The notes: generated by a model from the letters alone, not told the origin. A DNA stretch of 5,408 nt from an uncultured Prevotellaceae bacterium (GCA_937910905.1 CALEPV010000080.1:1-5408), one strand, 5' to 3'. Positions 1 through 5,408 are shown, counted from the first letter of the stretch. A program made the numbers and translations.

Positions 1-776
1 TCACAAAGCACTCCATTGATGCCGAGTACCAGACTGGTACCAACACCACGGCATCGGCTGGTGCTGCACCTGTGGTAGTTGACTATGAGACAGCTACCCT
101 GTCGGGTAGCGTGAGCGGTGTGACCGACGTTGTGGAGCAGGGTTTCCAGGTTAGCACATCTGAGGACTTCTCAGATGCTATCTACTATGCTAACTCTGAG
201 GCTGCTGCCGAGGACTTCTCCATGACCATTAGCGGTCTTGAGGGTTCTACGACCTACTATGCACGTCCATACGCTATCACGGCTGCCGGTGGCTACGTGT
301 TTGGTGAGACTCAGACGTTCACCACACCTCGCACTCCTATCTACACCATCGATGGTGTGTACACTGTGGTTGAGTACGAACTCAATGACGATAATAAGTG
401 GGAGGTTGAGGTGTACGATGGCGAGCCGGTGATCTACGAGATCGCAATCGACTTCGCAGAGGAAGGCAATGAAGAGGATGTGCTGATCTCCAACCTTAAC
501 GACATGGGCGAAGATGCAGTAATCAATGGCTACTACGATGCCGAGAGTCAGACGGTGGAGATTCCTTCTATGCAGGTTGTAGGCGAGCATCCGTCGTATG
601 GTCCGCTGTTCTTCCGCGGCGTTGCCGATGATATATCGGCCTTCAAGAATGTATTCTACTTCCAGTTCCAGACTCTGGGTGGTGTACTCCAGTCCTCGCC
701 ATTCGCACTCTGTGTACAGGCCGGCTACTTCGGTTTCTACCGCATAGCTGGCACACACAATGAGATTGAGGAGTAA
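1..776 (+). CDS. Surface protein with fibronectin-III-like domain, 5' end missing
   Basis: The frame is open from the window edge (first full codon at base 3) to TAA at 774-776, giving 257 visible residues, so the true start and any lipoprotein signal lie outside. A GTG at 72 is internal and is not needed as a start. Visible residues of about 24-108 form one fibronectin-III-like beta-sandwich of the kind tandemly repeated in Bacteroidales surface lipoproteins: a strand with ATLSGSV, then QGFQVSTSEDF, then the typical YYARPYAITAAGGYVFGE strand ending in TFTTP. The remaining 145 or so residues (from PIYTIDGVYTVVEY) are acidic, aromatic-rich and strand-like, and may be a lipocalin-like barrel, but I do not recognise the family. 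Composition fits an exported protein with a binding or structural role, but no ligand can be inferred. A strong terminator follows, so this ends its transcript. Confidence 0.75.
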   Translation, partial: TKHSIDAEYQTGTNTTASAGAAPVVVDYETATLSGSVSGVTDVVEQGFQVSTSEDFSDAIYYANSEAAAEDFSMTISGLEGSTTYYARPYAITAAGGYVFGETQTFTTPRTPIYTIDGVYTVVEYELNDDNKWEVEVYDGEPVIYEIAIDFAEEGNEEDVLISNLNDMGEDAVINGYYDAESQTVEIPSMQVVGEHPSYGPLFFRGVADDISAFKNVFYFQFQTLGGVLQSSPFALCVQAGYFGFYRIAGTHNEIEE

Positions 777-796
777 ATCTAAACTCTCAATACTTT

Positions 797-838
797 GCCC
801 CCTACGGTGTCACTACACGCCGCAGGGGGCTTATTTTA
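797..838 (+). terminator. Intrinsic terminator after the surface-protein gene
   Basis: A 14-position stem pairs 797-810 with 817-830 around the 6-base loop CACTAC. Six G:C pairs (GCCCCC with GGGGGC) and a T:A lie at the base, then one A/C mismatch, then six more pairs including one G:U. A T-rich tail TTATTTTA follows at 831-838. The stem ends 21 bases after the stop codon at 774-776. It should isolate the surface-protein transcript from the symporter gene, whose ATG is only 14 bases beyond the tail. Confidence 0.85.
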
Positions 839-852
839 GTGATGGTTAAAGA

Positions 853-2265
853 ATGGCAATGGGACAGATACTGGGAATACTGAATGAGATCAACGATGCT
901 CTGTGGGGCTATCTGATTATCGGAGCACTGATAGGGTGCGGGCTGTGGTTCACGTGGCGCACACGCTTTGTGCAGTTCTGCATGGTGGGCGAGATGCTGC
1001 GCCTGCTCTTCGACTCGTCGGAGAAACCTGAAACCGGGCAGAAGCACATATCGTCGTTCCAGGCTTTCGCCGTGTCGCTGGCCTCGCGTGTGGGCACTGG
1101 CAATCTGGCAGGTGTGGCCACAGCCATTGCCGTGGGCGGACCGGGTGCCGTGTTCTGGATGTGGGTCATGGCGCTGGTGGGTTCTGCTACAGCCTTCGTC
1201 GAGTCCACGCTGGGACAGCTGTTCAAGCAGCACCACAGGGAGTCCTTCATAGGCGGGCCGGCCTACTACATCCAGCGTGGCCTGCACCAGCGATGGATGG
1301 CTGTGCTCTTCGCCGTGCTCATCACCGTGTCGTTTGGTCTGGCCAACAATTCTGTGCAGGCCAACACCATCTGCGGCGCTATGGAGGGAGCTTTCGGGTG
1401 GAATCCGCTGACCACGGGCGCGGTGCTCGCTGTGCTGACACTCGTCATCGTCTTCGGTGGCATACAGCGCATCGCCAAGGTCAGCTCCGTGCTGGTGCCG
1501 GTGATGGCTGTGGGCTACCTGGTGCTGGCTTTGGTAGTCATCGTGCTGAACATACGGCTGGTGCCTCATGTGCTGAGGGTGATTGTGGAGAGTGCCTTTG
1601 GCCTGGAGCAGGCTGTGGGCGGCACGCTGGGTGCTGCCATTATGAACGGCGTGAAGCGTGGCCTGTTCAGCAACGAGGCAGGCGAGGGCAGTGCACCCAA
1701 TGCTGCAGCCACGGCTGCCGTCTCGCACCCTGTGAAGCAGGGCCTCATCCAGGCGCTGGGGGTGTTCACCGACACCCTCGTCGTATGCTCCTGCACGGCA
1801 TTTATCATCCTCATAAGTGGTCTCTACACCTCGCCTGAGCTGAACGGCATCATGCTGACGCAGGCGGCTCTGGAGTCCGAGGTGGGGTCGTGGGGCGGGG
1901 TCTTTGTGGCCATCGCTATCTTCCTCTTCGCCTACTCGTCCATCATCGGCAACTACTACTATGGTGAGGCCAATGTCCGCTTTATGACGGAGAGCGGTAC
2001 GGCCATGACTACCTATCGCCTGCTCTCGGGCGGTGCTATGGTGATGTTCGGTGCTCTTGTATCCCTCGACACCGTGTGGAGCATCATCGACCTGTGCATG
2101 GCGCTCCTCACCGCCTGCAACCTCGTAGCCATTGCCCTGCTGGGCAAGTACGTGTTCCGTCTGCTTGACGACTACCGCGCCCAGAAGCGCCAAGGCGTCC
2201 GCGACCCCTCCTTCCATCGCCGCCAGCTCCCCGACCTCGCCTCCGACCTTGAGTGCTGGGATTGA
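853..2265 (+). CDS. agcS: Alanine/glycine:cation (sodium) symporter, AGCS family
   Basis: This inner-membrane secondary transporter couples uptake of alanine or glycine to sodium (or proton) entry; the family has a LeuT-like fold. The 470 residues match the usual family length. The signature GGPGAVFWMWVMALVG lies at residues 95-110, preceded by SLASRVGTGNLAGVATAI (75-92), the unwound substrate/cation-binding region of the family. A second hallmark, GLFSNEAGEGSAPNAA, is at 270-285. About ten hydrophobic segments are visible, including residues 17-35, 95-115, 148-165, 188-203, 211-233, 303-324, 347-366 and 411-431. The C-terminus ends in a charged tail (YRAQKRQ, DPSFHRRQLPDL, CWD), as in many family members. 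ATG at 853 is chosen; ATG at 859 is an alternative two codons on. There is no clear ribosome-binding site, as is common in Bacteroidota. The gene looks intact; exact substrate is inferred from family only. Confidence 0.95.
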   Translation: MAMGQILGILNEINDALWGYLIIGALIGCGLWFTWRTRFVQFCMVGEMLRLLFDSSEKPETGQKHISSFQAFAVSLASRVGTGNLAGVATAIAVGGPGAVFWMWVMALVGSATAFVESTLGQLFKQHHRESFIGGPAYYIQRGLHQRWMAVLFAVLITVSFGLANNSVQANTICGAMEGAFGWNPLTTGAVLAVLTLVIVFGGIQRIAKVSSVLVPVMAVGYLVLALVVIVLNIRLVPHVLRVIVESAFGLEQAVGGTLGAAIMNGVKRGLFSNEAGEGSAPNAAATAAVSHPVKQGLIQALGVFTDTLVVCSCTAFIILISGLYTSPELNGIMLTQAALESEVGSWGGVFVAIAIFLFAYSSIIGNYYYGEANVRFMTESGTAMTTYRLLSGGAMVMFGALVSLDTVWSIIDLCMALLTACNLVAIALLGKYVFRLLDDYRAQKRQGVRDPSFHRRQLPDLASDLECWD

Positions 2266-2303
2266 TGCCTCTTTGTTCAGCAGGCATCTATTTGCCATGC
2301 TTT

Positions 2304-2630
2304 ATGTCGGGCATCATACGGGTTTACGAACACTACCGTGCGTGCGAGGATAGTGGGAAGGAGGTCAATCCTGAGCTGGCGATAGATGCTGAGATGCCAG
2401 AGGAAGAGCCGTGGCTGAGGACGGACACATTGTTTGTGCTGCGTGTGCCGGAGTATGCTGGGTCGGAGCAGCCGTTCCTGGCTCAGGCAGAGGACTTCTA
2501 CAACTGCTGCGCTCTGACGTGAAACGTGTGGAGCAACTACGAGGTATGGCTGCTGGGGTATAACTGGGGAGAGAAGCTCTGCGAGGACGATTTAGATGCC
2601 GATGCAGACATTGACGAAGAGGAGCTCTGA
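2304..2630 (+). pseudogene. Small acidic hypothetical protein gene with an in-frame TGA
   Basis: I do not recognise this protein. A frame open from 2253 (inside the end of the symporter gene) stops at TGA 2520-2522, then stays open in the same frame to TGA 2628-2630. ATG 2304 is the most natural start, giving about 72 residues before the first stop and 35 codons after it; ATGs at 2253 and 2265 are alternatives. Both halves share an acidic, aromatic-rich character: PEEEPWLRTDTLFVLRVPEY and QAEDFYNCC before the stop, NVWSNYEVWLLGYNWGEKL and a DLDADADIDEEEL tail after it. A single TGG-to-TGA or CGA-to-TGA change would explain the break. TGA is an ordinary stop here (the symporter and bcp both end with it), so recoding is unlikely. 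The alternative is a functional short protein ending at 2522. No RNA gene or other clear element is seen between 2266 and 2638. Confidence 0.45.
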
Positions 2631-2638
2631 TACCCCTC

Positions 2639-3307
2639 TTACCCGATGAGGCGCTTCAGCTGTCGGGGTGTGGCGTGAGGAAGGAGCTTAGTGAAGTGGG
2701 TCAGCAGGCGGTCGTGCGACTCCTCTGGTGTGCGTTCGCTGGTGCAGGATGCACGTCCATATAGGGCTTCGGGTGTGGTGAGCAGCGACCAGCCCCAGCC
2801 GTACTCGCGTCCATGCTTGTCGGTGGGGTAGACGAAGTCTTCGGTGACGATGCGGCACTGCATCTGCAGGCGGGTGATGTAGGCATCGAACTTGCTGCGC
2901 ATACCCGCCCCGTCGAAGCCACAGGCTGCTCGCAGCTCGCGGGTGATGAGACTGCCGTGCTCCTGCAGCGTGAGCAGTATGGCTTCCTCTATCGAGTCGG
3001 CAGTGAGGGCGGGCGCCTGGCTGCGGCGGTAGTTGTAGAAGTCGGGCCACCATTCGCGGCTGATGAAGCCGGCCTTGCTGGCGAAGAACTTGCCGTAGAC
3101 GAAGCCGCCGCTGGTAACGATAGGTCCCTTCCACTTCCACAGCGGCCAGTCCCAGCCGCCGTCGGGGAACACCACGTAGCGGCAGTCGTCGCTGACCACC
3201 TCCTCGGCAGAGAAGCCTGCTATGCCGCTGCTGAGCAGAGGCAGAAAGCCTGTCTCCTCGATGTAGGCCATCAGTTGGGCTGCTGAATAGATGTCTTGCC
3301 TGCTCAT
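2639..3307 (-). CDS. AlkZ-related winged-helix protein
   Basis: The 222-residue product resembles small Bacteroidota and Firmicutes proteins labelled AlkZ-related, distant relatives of the YcaQ/AlkZ crosslink-repair DNA glycosylases. Recognisable features in order are LMAYIEETGFLPLL (12-25), the tryptophan-rich GGWDWPLWKWKGPI (50-63), YGKFFASKAGFISREWWPDF (71-90), and a helix-turn-helix/winged-helix stretch HGSLITRELRAACGF (117-131) followed by FDAYITRLQMQCRIV (140-154). The C-terminus carries GREYGWGWSLLTTPEALYG (166-184), then ESHDRLLTHF and PRQLKRLIG, as in the relatives I remember. I do not see the paired-glutamine QxQ catalytic motif of true AlkZ, so glycosylase activity is not shown. 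The start is well supported: its ATG overlaps the bcp stop by four bases (ATGA at 3304-3307), implying translational coupling as the last gene of the alkD-like/bcp operon. Confidence 0.7.
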   Translation of the reverse strand: MSRQDIYSAAQLMAYIEETGFLPLLSSGIAGFSAEEVVSDDCRYVVFPDGGWDWPLWKWKGPIVTSGGFVYGKFFASKAGFISREWWPDFYNYRRSQAPALTADSIEEAILLTLQEHGSLITRELRAACGFDGAGMRSKFDAYITRLQMQCRIVTEDFVYPTDKHGREYGWGWSLLTTPEALYGRASCTSERTPEESHDRLLTHFTKLLPHATPRQLKRLIG

Positions 3308-3759
3308 TTTAGGTTCAGTATCTGCTCTGCGTGCTCTTTGGTCTTCACCTGTTTGCCGGCGAGGATTTGTTCGATGATGCCTTCCTCGTTGATAACGAAG
3401 GTGGTGCGGATGGTGCCCATTGTCTTCTTGCCGTACATGGACTTCTCGCCCCAGGCACCCATGGCTTCCAGCAGCGTGTGGTTCACATCGGCAATCAGCG
3501 GGAAGGGCAGCTCATGCTTCTCCTTGAACTTCTGGTGCGATGCGGCTGAGTCCTTGCTCACGCCCACTACCTCGTAGCCTGCTGCCTGCAGCTGCTCGTG
3601 GCGGTCGCGCAGGCTACACGCCTCGGCAGTGCAACCGCTGGTGTTGTCCTTGGGGTAGAAATAGAGTATCAGCTTGCGACCGCGATAGTCGCTCAGACGG
3701 ATGTCACGTCCCTGTTCGTCCTGGCCCAGAATCTCTGGTGCTTTGTCTCCTATGTTCAT
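3304..3759 (-). CDS. bcp: Thioredoxin-dependent thiol peroxidase (peroxiredoxin Bcp/PrxQ)
   Basis: This cytoplasmic peroxiredoxin reduces hydrogen peroxide and organic peroxides with electrons from thioredoxin. At 151 residues it has normal length for the family. The active-site motif P-x3-T-x2-C is present as YPKDNTSGC, with peroxidatic Cys43 and, five residues on, resolving Cys48 (SGCTAEACSLRD), the pattern of two-cysteine atypical Bcp/PrxQ proteins. Arg118 in GTIRTTFVI supplies the conserved active-site arginine. The N-terminal GDKAPEI and the C-terminal GKQVKTKEHAEQIL are also typical. The ATG at 3757-3759 lies 37 bases after the stop of the AlkD-like gene, and that gap is mostly a TTAAGGG-type repeat with no visible promoter, so the genes are probably co-transcribed. 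Its stop overlaps the start of the AlkZ-related gene. Confidence 0.95.
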   Translation of the reverse strand: MNIGDKAPEILGQDEQGRDIRLSDYRGRKLILYFYPKDNTSGCTAEACSLRDRHEQLQAAGYEVVGVSKDSAASHQKFKEKHELPFPLIADVNHTLLEAMGAWGEKSMYGKKTMGTIRTTFVINEEGIIEQILAGKQVKTKEHAEQILNLK

Positions 3760-3768
3760 TGTAATGTA

Positions 3769-3817
3769 TAAGGGTTAAGGGTTAAAGGGTTTAAGGTTAA
3801 GGGTTAAGGGGTTTAAG
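3769..3817. repeat. Nested TTAAGGG-type tandem array
   Basis: Seen directly on the plus strand: TAAGGGT (3769-3775), TAAGGGT (3776-3782), TAAAGGGTT (3783-3791), TAAGGT (3792-3797), TAAGGGT (3798-3804), TAAGGGGTT (3805-3813), then TAAG. The six units form two higher-order copies of 23 bases (3769-3791) and 22 bases (3792-3813), which suggests duplication of a three-unit block. On the minus strand it reads as TTAACCC-type sequence. It fills the gap between the AlkD-like gene and bcp and also supplies the last codons and stop of the AlkD-like gene. Similar arrays are, from memory, common between genes in Prevotella and Bacteroides. Confidence 0.85.
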
Positions 3818-4585
3818 CCAGTACTTGCGCTCCTCGTCGGACAGCTGCTCAATGGCATAGCGGAGCATGGTGCGAGGCATCTCGTGTGCGTGCTGATGCA
3901 GGAAGTCGCGAAGCAGGTCGGTGGAGGCGACCTTGCCCATCTCGCGTAGCATCCAGCCAACGGCCTTGTGCATCAGATCGTGCTGATGGTGGAGGTGCAT
4001 CTCGGCATAGCGCAGACACCATGTTGGGGCATCGTGGTGCGACGTGTACCACGTGCATACGATGCTCATGCGCTGCTTCCACAGGCAGCTACTGGCGGCC
4101 AGCTCATCGAGCACTTGGCGTTTGTAGTCGGTATGAAGGCCGGCCTCCGTGCCTCCCAAGAGGGTCGGCTGCATCAGCCAGTGGCCCAGAATCTTGTAAG
4201 CGGACAGGTCCACGAGGTCCCAGTTGTTGGCACGCTCGGCGTATTGCAGGTACAGTAATACAATCTCATCGCGCTTACGGATGGCCTGCGTGTCGTGCTC
4301 CAGCCGCTTCGTTGATAGGCGCTCAAACTGTTCGACGAGAAGCAGGAATCCGCAAAGGCGCACCTCATGCCAGCGGGACATTAGCAGCTCCGGCACCTCG
4401 CTCAAAGGACAGTCCCGGGATACGTGCTTCACCACCTGGCGAGTCTGTGGCACCTTGATGCCCAGGAACTCGTCGCCCTCGCCGTAGTCGCCTGGTCCAG
4501 TCTTGAAGAAGCGCATCAGGTTAAACCGCTGTTCATCATCGTGCAGCGACTCCATGTACTCTATAAGCTCCTTCGCCGTGGTCAT
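3797..4585 (-). CDS. AlkD-like DNA alkylation repair protein (HEAT-repeat glycosylase)
   Basis: Family members excise positively charged alkylated bases such as N7-methylguanine and N3-methyladenine. The 262-residue product is somewhat longer than the roughly 235 residues of Bacillus AlkD. The hallmark RFFKTGPGDYGEGDEFLGI is at 25-43, followed by KVPQTR (44-49). The motif ANNWDLVD (119-126) places Trp122 and Asp126 with the same spacing as the AlkD catalytic Trp and Asp, and Arg172 in LWKQRMSIV is the likely third active-site residue. Later helices HKAVGWMLREMGK (206-218) and MPRTMLRYAIEQL (236-248) fit the HEAT-like fold. ATG 4583-4585 is fixed by in-frame stops two codons upstream (TGA TGA ATA GGA ATG). 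Oddly, the final residues LKPLNP and the stop are encoded by the tandem array shared with the gap to bcp, so the natural C-terminus may have been replaced. This is the first full-length gene of a probable operon with bcp and the AlkZ-related gene. Confidence 0.92.
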   Translation of the reverse strand: MTTAKELIEYMESLHDDEQRFNLMRFFKTGPGDYGEGDEFLGIKVPQTRQVVKHVSRDCPLSEVPELLMSRWHEVRLCGFLLLVEQFERLSTKRLEHDTQAIRKRDEIVLLYLQYAERANNWDLVDLSAYKILGHWLMQPTLLGGTEAGLHTDYKRQVLDELAASSCLWKQRMSIVCTWYTSHHDAPTWCLRYAEMHLHHQHDLMHKAVGWMLREMGKVASTDLLRDFLHQHAHEMPRTMLRYAIEQLSDEERKYWLKPLNP

Positions 4586-4589
4586 TCCT

Positions 4590-4612
4590 ATTCATCATTC
4601 ATCATTCATCAT
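4590..4612. repeat. ATTCATC heptamer tandem repeat
   Basis: Three perfect copies of ATTCATC (4590-4596, 4597-4603, 4604-4610) plus two bases lie directly upstream of the AlkD-like start codon; on the minus strand they read as GATGAAT. On that strand the repeat carries ATG and TGA triplets, and it forms the last codons and stop of the superoxide-dismutase-like stub at 4595-4672. It marks the exact point where similarity to superoxide dismutase ends. Confidence 0.85.
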
Positions 4613-4672
4613 AATCACTGGCTTCAGCGCATCTTCTGCATACGGCAGTGCCATCAGCTCAAACTTCTTCAT
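4595..4672 (-). pseudogene. Truncated 5' end of a superoxide dismutase gene
   Basis: This 25-codon frame starts at ATG 4670-4672 and encodes MKKFELMALPYAEDALKPVI, then MMNDE from the heptamer repeat and a TGA at 4595-4597. The first 20 residues match the N-terminus of iron/manganese superoxide dismutases (compare FELPALPYAKDALAPHI of Escherichia coli SodB, recalled from memory). Everything after that, including all metal-binding histidines, is missing, so it cannot be a working enzyme. It is in frame with the AlkD-like gene and stops just 9 bases before its ATG. It may simply be a remnant, or it may act as a translated leader coupled to the repair operon. The match is short, but position-by-position identity, the correct N-terminal location and the promoter box just upstream make it convincing. 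Confidence 0.75.
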
Positions 4673-4692
4673 GTCTTGTATAGTTCGCGACT

Positions 4693-4701
4693 GCAAAAAT
4701 A
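4693..4701 (-). promoter_or_regulatory. Bacteroides-type -7 promoter element before the sod stub
   Basis: On the minus strand this reads TATTTTTGC, a full match to the Bacteroidota -7 consensus TAnnTTTGY. It lies 20 bases upstream of the ATG of the superoxide-dismutase-like stub, which would give a leader of about 15 bases. I do not see a clear TTTG at the expected -33 distance. As the only good promoter candidate upstream of the AlkD-like gene, it probably drives the alkD-like/bcp/AlkZ-related operon. Confidence 0.5.
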
Positions 4702-4832
4702 GCGAAGCTTCTGCGAATAATATACGCACTATAGCCTAATTTTTATCACAAAGTGGGTCATGCCAGAGATATAGACTTGTCCGCGAGACTTGCCGGGCTT
4801 TGCCTAAACAAAAAACTTGCCCAATTGTCCAT
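4702..4832. other. Intergenic stretch after the UDG-family gene
   Basis: No gene is supported here. On the plus strand AGACTTGTCC (4773-4782) and AGACTTGCCG (4786-4795) form a direct repeat offset by 13 bases, with a weaker third copy AAACTTGCCC at 4813-4822. Just past the stop of the UDG-family gene the minus strand has a 5-bp stem (ATTGT/ACAAT around GAATGG) and, after about ten bases, a run of six T. That is at best a poor terminator. The part nearest the sod stub (about 4702-4745) is AT-rich, as expected upstream of a promoter. Confidence 0.4.
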
Positions 4833-5408
4833 TCACAATAGCCCCACCGCCTCGAACATCTTGCGATAGGCTGCCACCTTCTTGTCAAATGCCAAAGGAT
4901 AGGCACGCGAGGAGGAGGGTAGGCGATAGAGCTGGACATCGTGTGAGCGGTCTAATTGTCCAATAACAATGGCTTCTCCCACCTTTGGCCTGTTCTCAAT
5001 GCCGAAATAGCTGCAGAGTGTGTCGGTGGCTTTCTGACCCGTGGTGACGATAGCCTCGCAATGGGGCAGCAGCGTCAGGAGCGCGCGTATATCTGTAGGC
5101 TCCACCACCTCAAGGAATTCGTCCGATGCGTTGTCATTAAGACGGCGAATGGCAGTAGCAGTATCGTAGAACGCAATGCCCTTCTCCCGGCAAAATGATA
5201 TAATCGCCTCTCGGTCGAACTTCTTGACTTTTGCATGTTTGGAGCCATTCACCTCCTCGTCCTCAATCACAAACCTGTTCCTGTCGCCAAAGAACACCTC
5301 GCCCTCAATCCTCCAATGGTCGTTGATGAAGTTCGGGTAGTAGAATTCCATGCACCATCGCTTCTTCTGCGGTGGAAAGCTGCCCAGAAACAGCACCCGC
5401 GCATTCTC
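4833..5408 (-). CDS. Uracil-DNA glycosylase family protein, 5' end missing
   Basis: The visible 191 residues belong to a Bacteroidota branch of the uracil-DNA glycosylase/Mug superfamily, whose members remove uracil or mismatched bases from DNA. Visible residues 1-25 read ENARVLFLGSFPP then QKKRWCMEFYYP, where GSFPP occupies the position of the family's first active-site motif. VTTGQKATDTL (121-131) matches the strand-helix segment before the second motif, and LPSSSRAYPLAF (163-174) fits the C-terminal DNA-intercalating motif corresponding to NPS-type sequences in Mug. The frame continues without a stop to the window edge, and homologues have residues before ENARVL, so the GTG at 5394-5396 is probably internal and the true start lies outside. 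Only a short N-terminal piece seems to be missing. It is on the same strand as the AlkD-like operon but 247 bases away and probably separately transcribed. Confidence 0.8.
   Translation of the reverse strand, partial: ENARVLFLGSFPPQKKRWCMEFYYPNFINDHWRIEGEVFFGDRNRFVIEDEEVNGSKHAKVKKFDREAIISFCREKGIAFYDTATAIRRLNDNASDEFLEVVEPTDIRALLTLLPHCEAIVTTGQKATDTLCSYFGIENRPKVGEAIVIGQLDRSHDVQLYRLPSSSRAYPLAFDKKVAAYRKMFEAVGLL

Noticed and set aside
171..758. A 195-codon minus-strand frame opposite the surface-protein gene
   Set aside because: No family resemblance and no start signal; the plus-strand frame has clear fibronectin-III-like sequence.
802..2298. A 498-codon open frame on the minus strand opposite the symporter gene
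   Set aside because: It is histidine-, arginine- and glutamine-rich with no recognisable domain, and it lies wholly opposite an unmistakable transporter; GC-rich codon bias on the plus strand explains the lack of stops.
2520..2522. Selenocysteine or TGA recoding in the small acidic frame
   Set aside because: No cysteine-type context or visible downstream hairpin, and TGA ends the symporter and bcp genes normally.
2617..2640. A possible two-way terminator between the converging genes (AAGAGG paired with CCTCTT)
   Set aside because: Only six base pairs with a 12-base loop and no T run on either side.
2813..3286. A 157-codon plus-strand frame opposite the AlkZ-related gene
   Set aside because: Composition is alanine/valine/glycine-rich without motifs, and the minus-strand frame has the family pattern and a coupled start.
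3886..4458. A 190-codon plus-strand frame opposite the AlkD-like gene
   Set aside because: Arginine/alanine/serine-rich shadow of a gene with well-conserved motifs.
3769..4612. CRISPR array or telomere-like element suggested by the repeats
   Set aside because: Units are about 7 bases with no spacers, and the short arrays are ordinary tandem repeats.
853..5408. Phage, transposon or defence-system genes
   Set aside because: No integrase, transposase, terminal inverted repeats, toxin-antitoxin pair or restriction gene is visible; all complete genes are metabolic or repair families.

Overview
The window looks like chromosomal DNA from a Bacteroidota bacterium, most likely a Bacteroidales member of the Prevotella/Bacteroides type. 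The clues are a surface protein with fibronectin-III-like repeats at the left edge, start codons without Shine-Dalgarno sequences, a -7 element of the Bacteroides form TAnnTTTGY, TTAAGGG-type and ATTCATC-type heptamer repeats between genes, and protein sequences that resemble Bacteroidales homologues. The DNA is moderately GC-rich by eye. Genus is inferred, not shown.

Left half, plus strand: a 5'-truncated surface protein (1-776) ends before a strong intrinsic terminator (797-838). Next is an alanine/glycine:cation symporter of the AGCS family (853-2265), then a short acidic reading frame (about 2304-2630) interrupted by one in-frame TGA, probably a decaying gene.

Right half, minus strand, converging on the left half at about 2630-2639: reading right to left, a uracil-DNA-glycosylase-family protein (4833 to the window edge, 5' truncated), a 247-base gap, an AlkD-like HEAT-repeat DNA alkylation repair protein (3797-4585), a Bcp/PrxQ peroxiredoxin (3304-3759) and an AlkZ-related winged-helix protein (2639-3307) whose start overlaps the bcp stop by 4 bases. 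Three genes of DNA-repair families next to a peroxidase suggest a base-damage and peroxide defence cluster.

The least obvious feature is in the 247-base gap. A 25-codon minus-strand frame (4595-4672) begins with what reads as the first 20 residues of an iron/manganese superoxide dismutase. It has a good -7 box just upstream, then runs into an ATTCATC heptamer repeat and stops two codons before the AlkD-like start. It looks like the 5' end and promoter of a sod gene joined to the repair operon, so a sod promoter may now drive that operon. A second heptamer-like array (3769-3817) forms the end of the AlkD-like coding region, so both ends of that gene touch 7-bp-type repeats.
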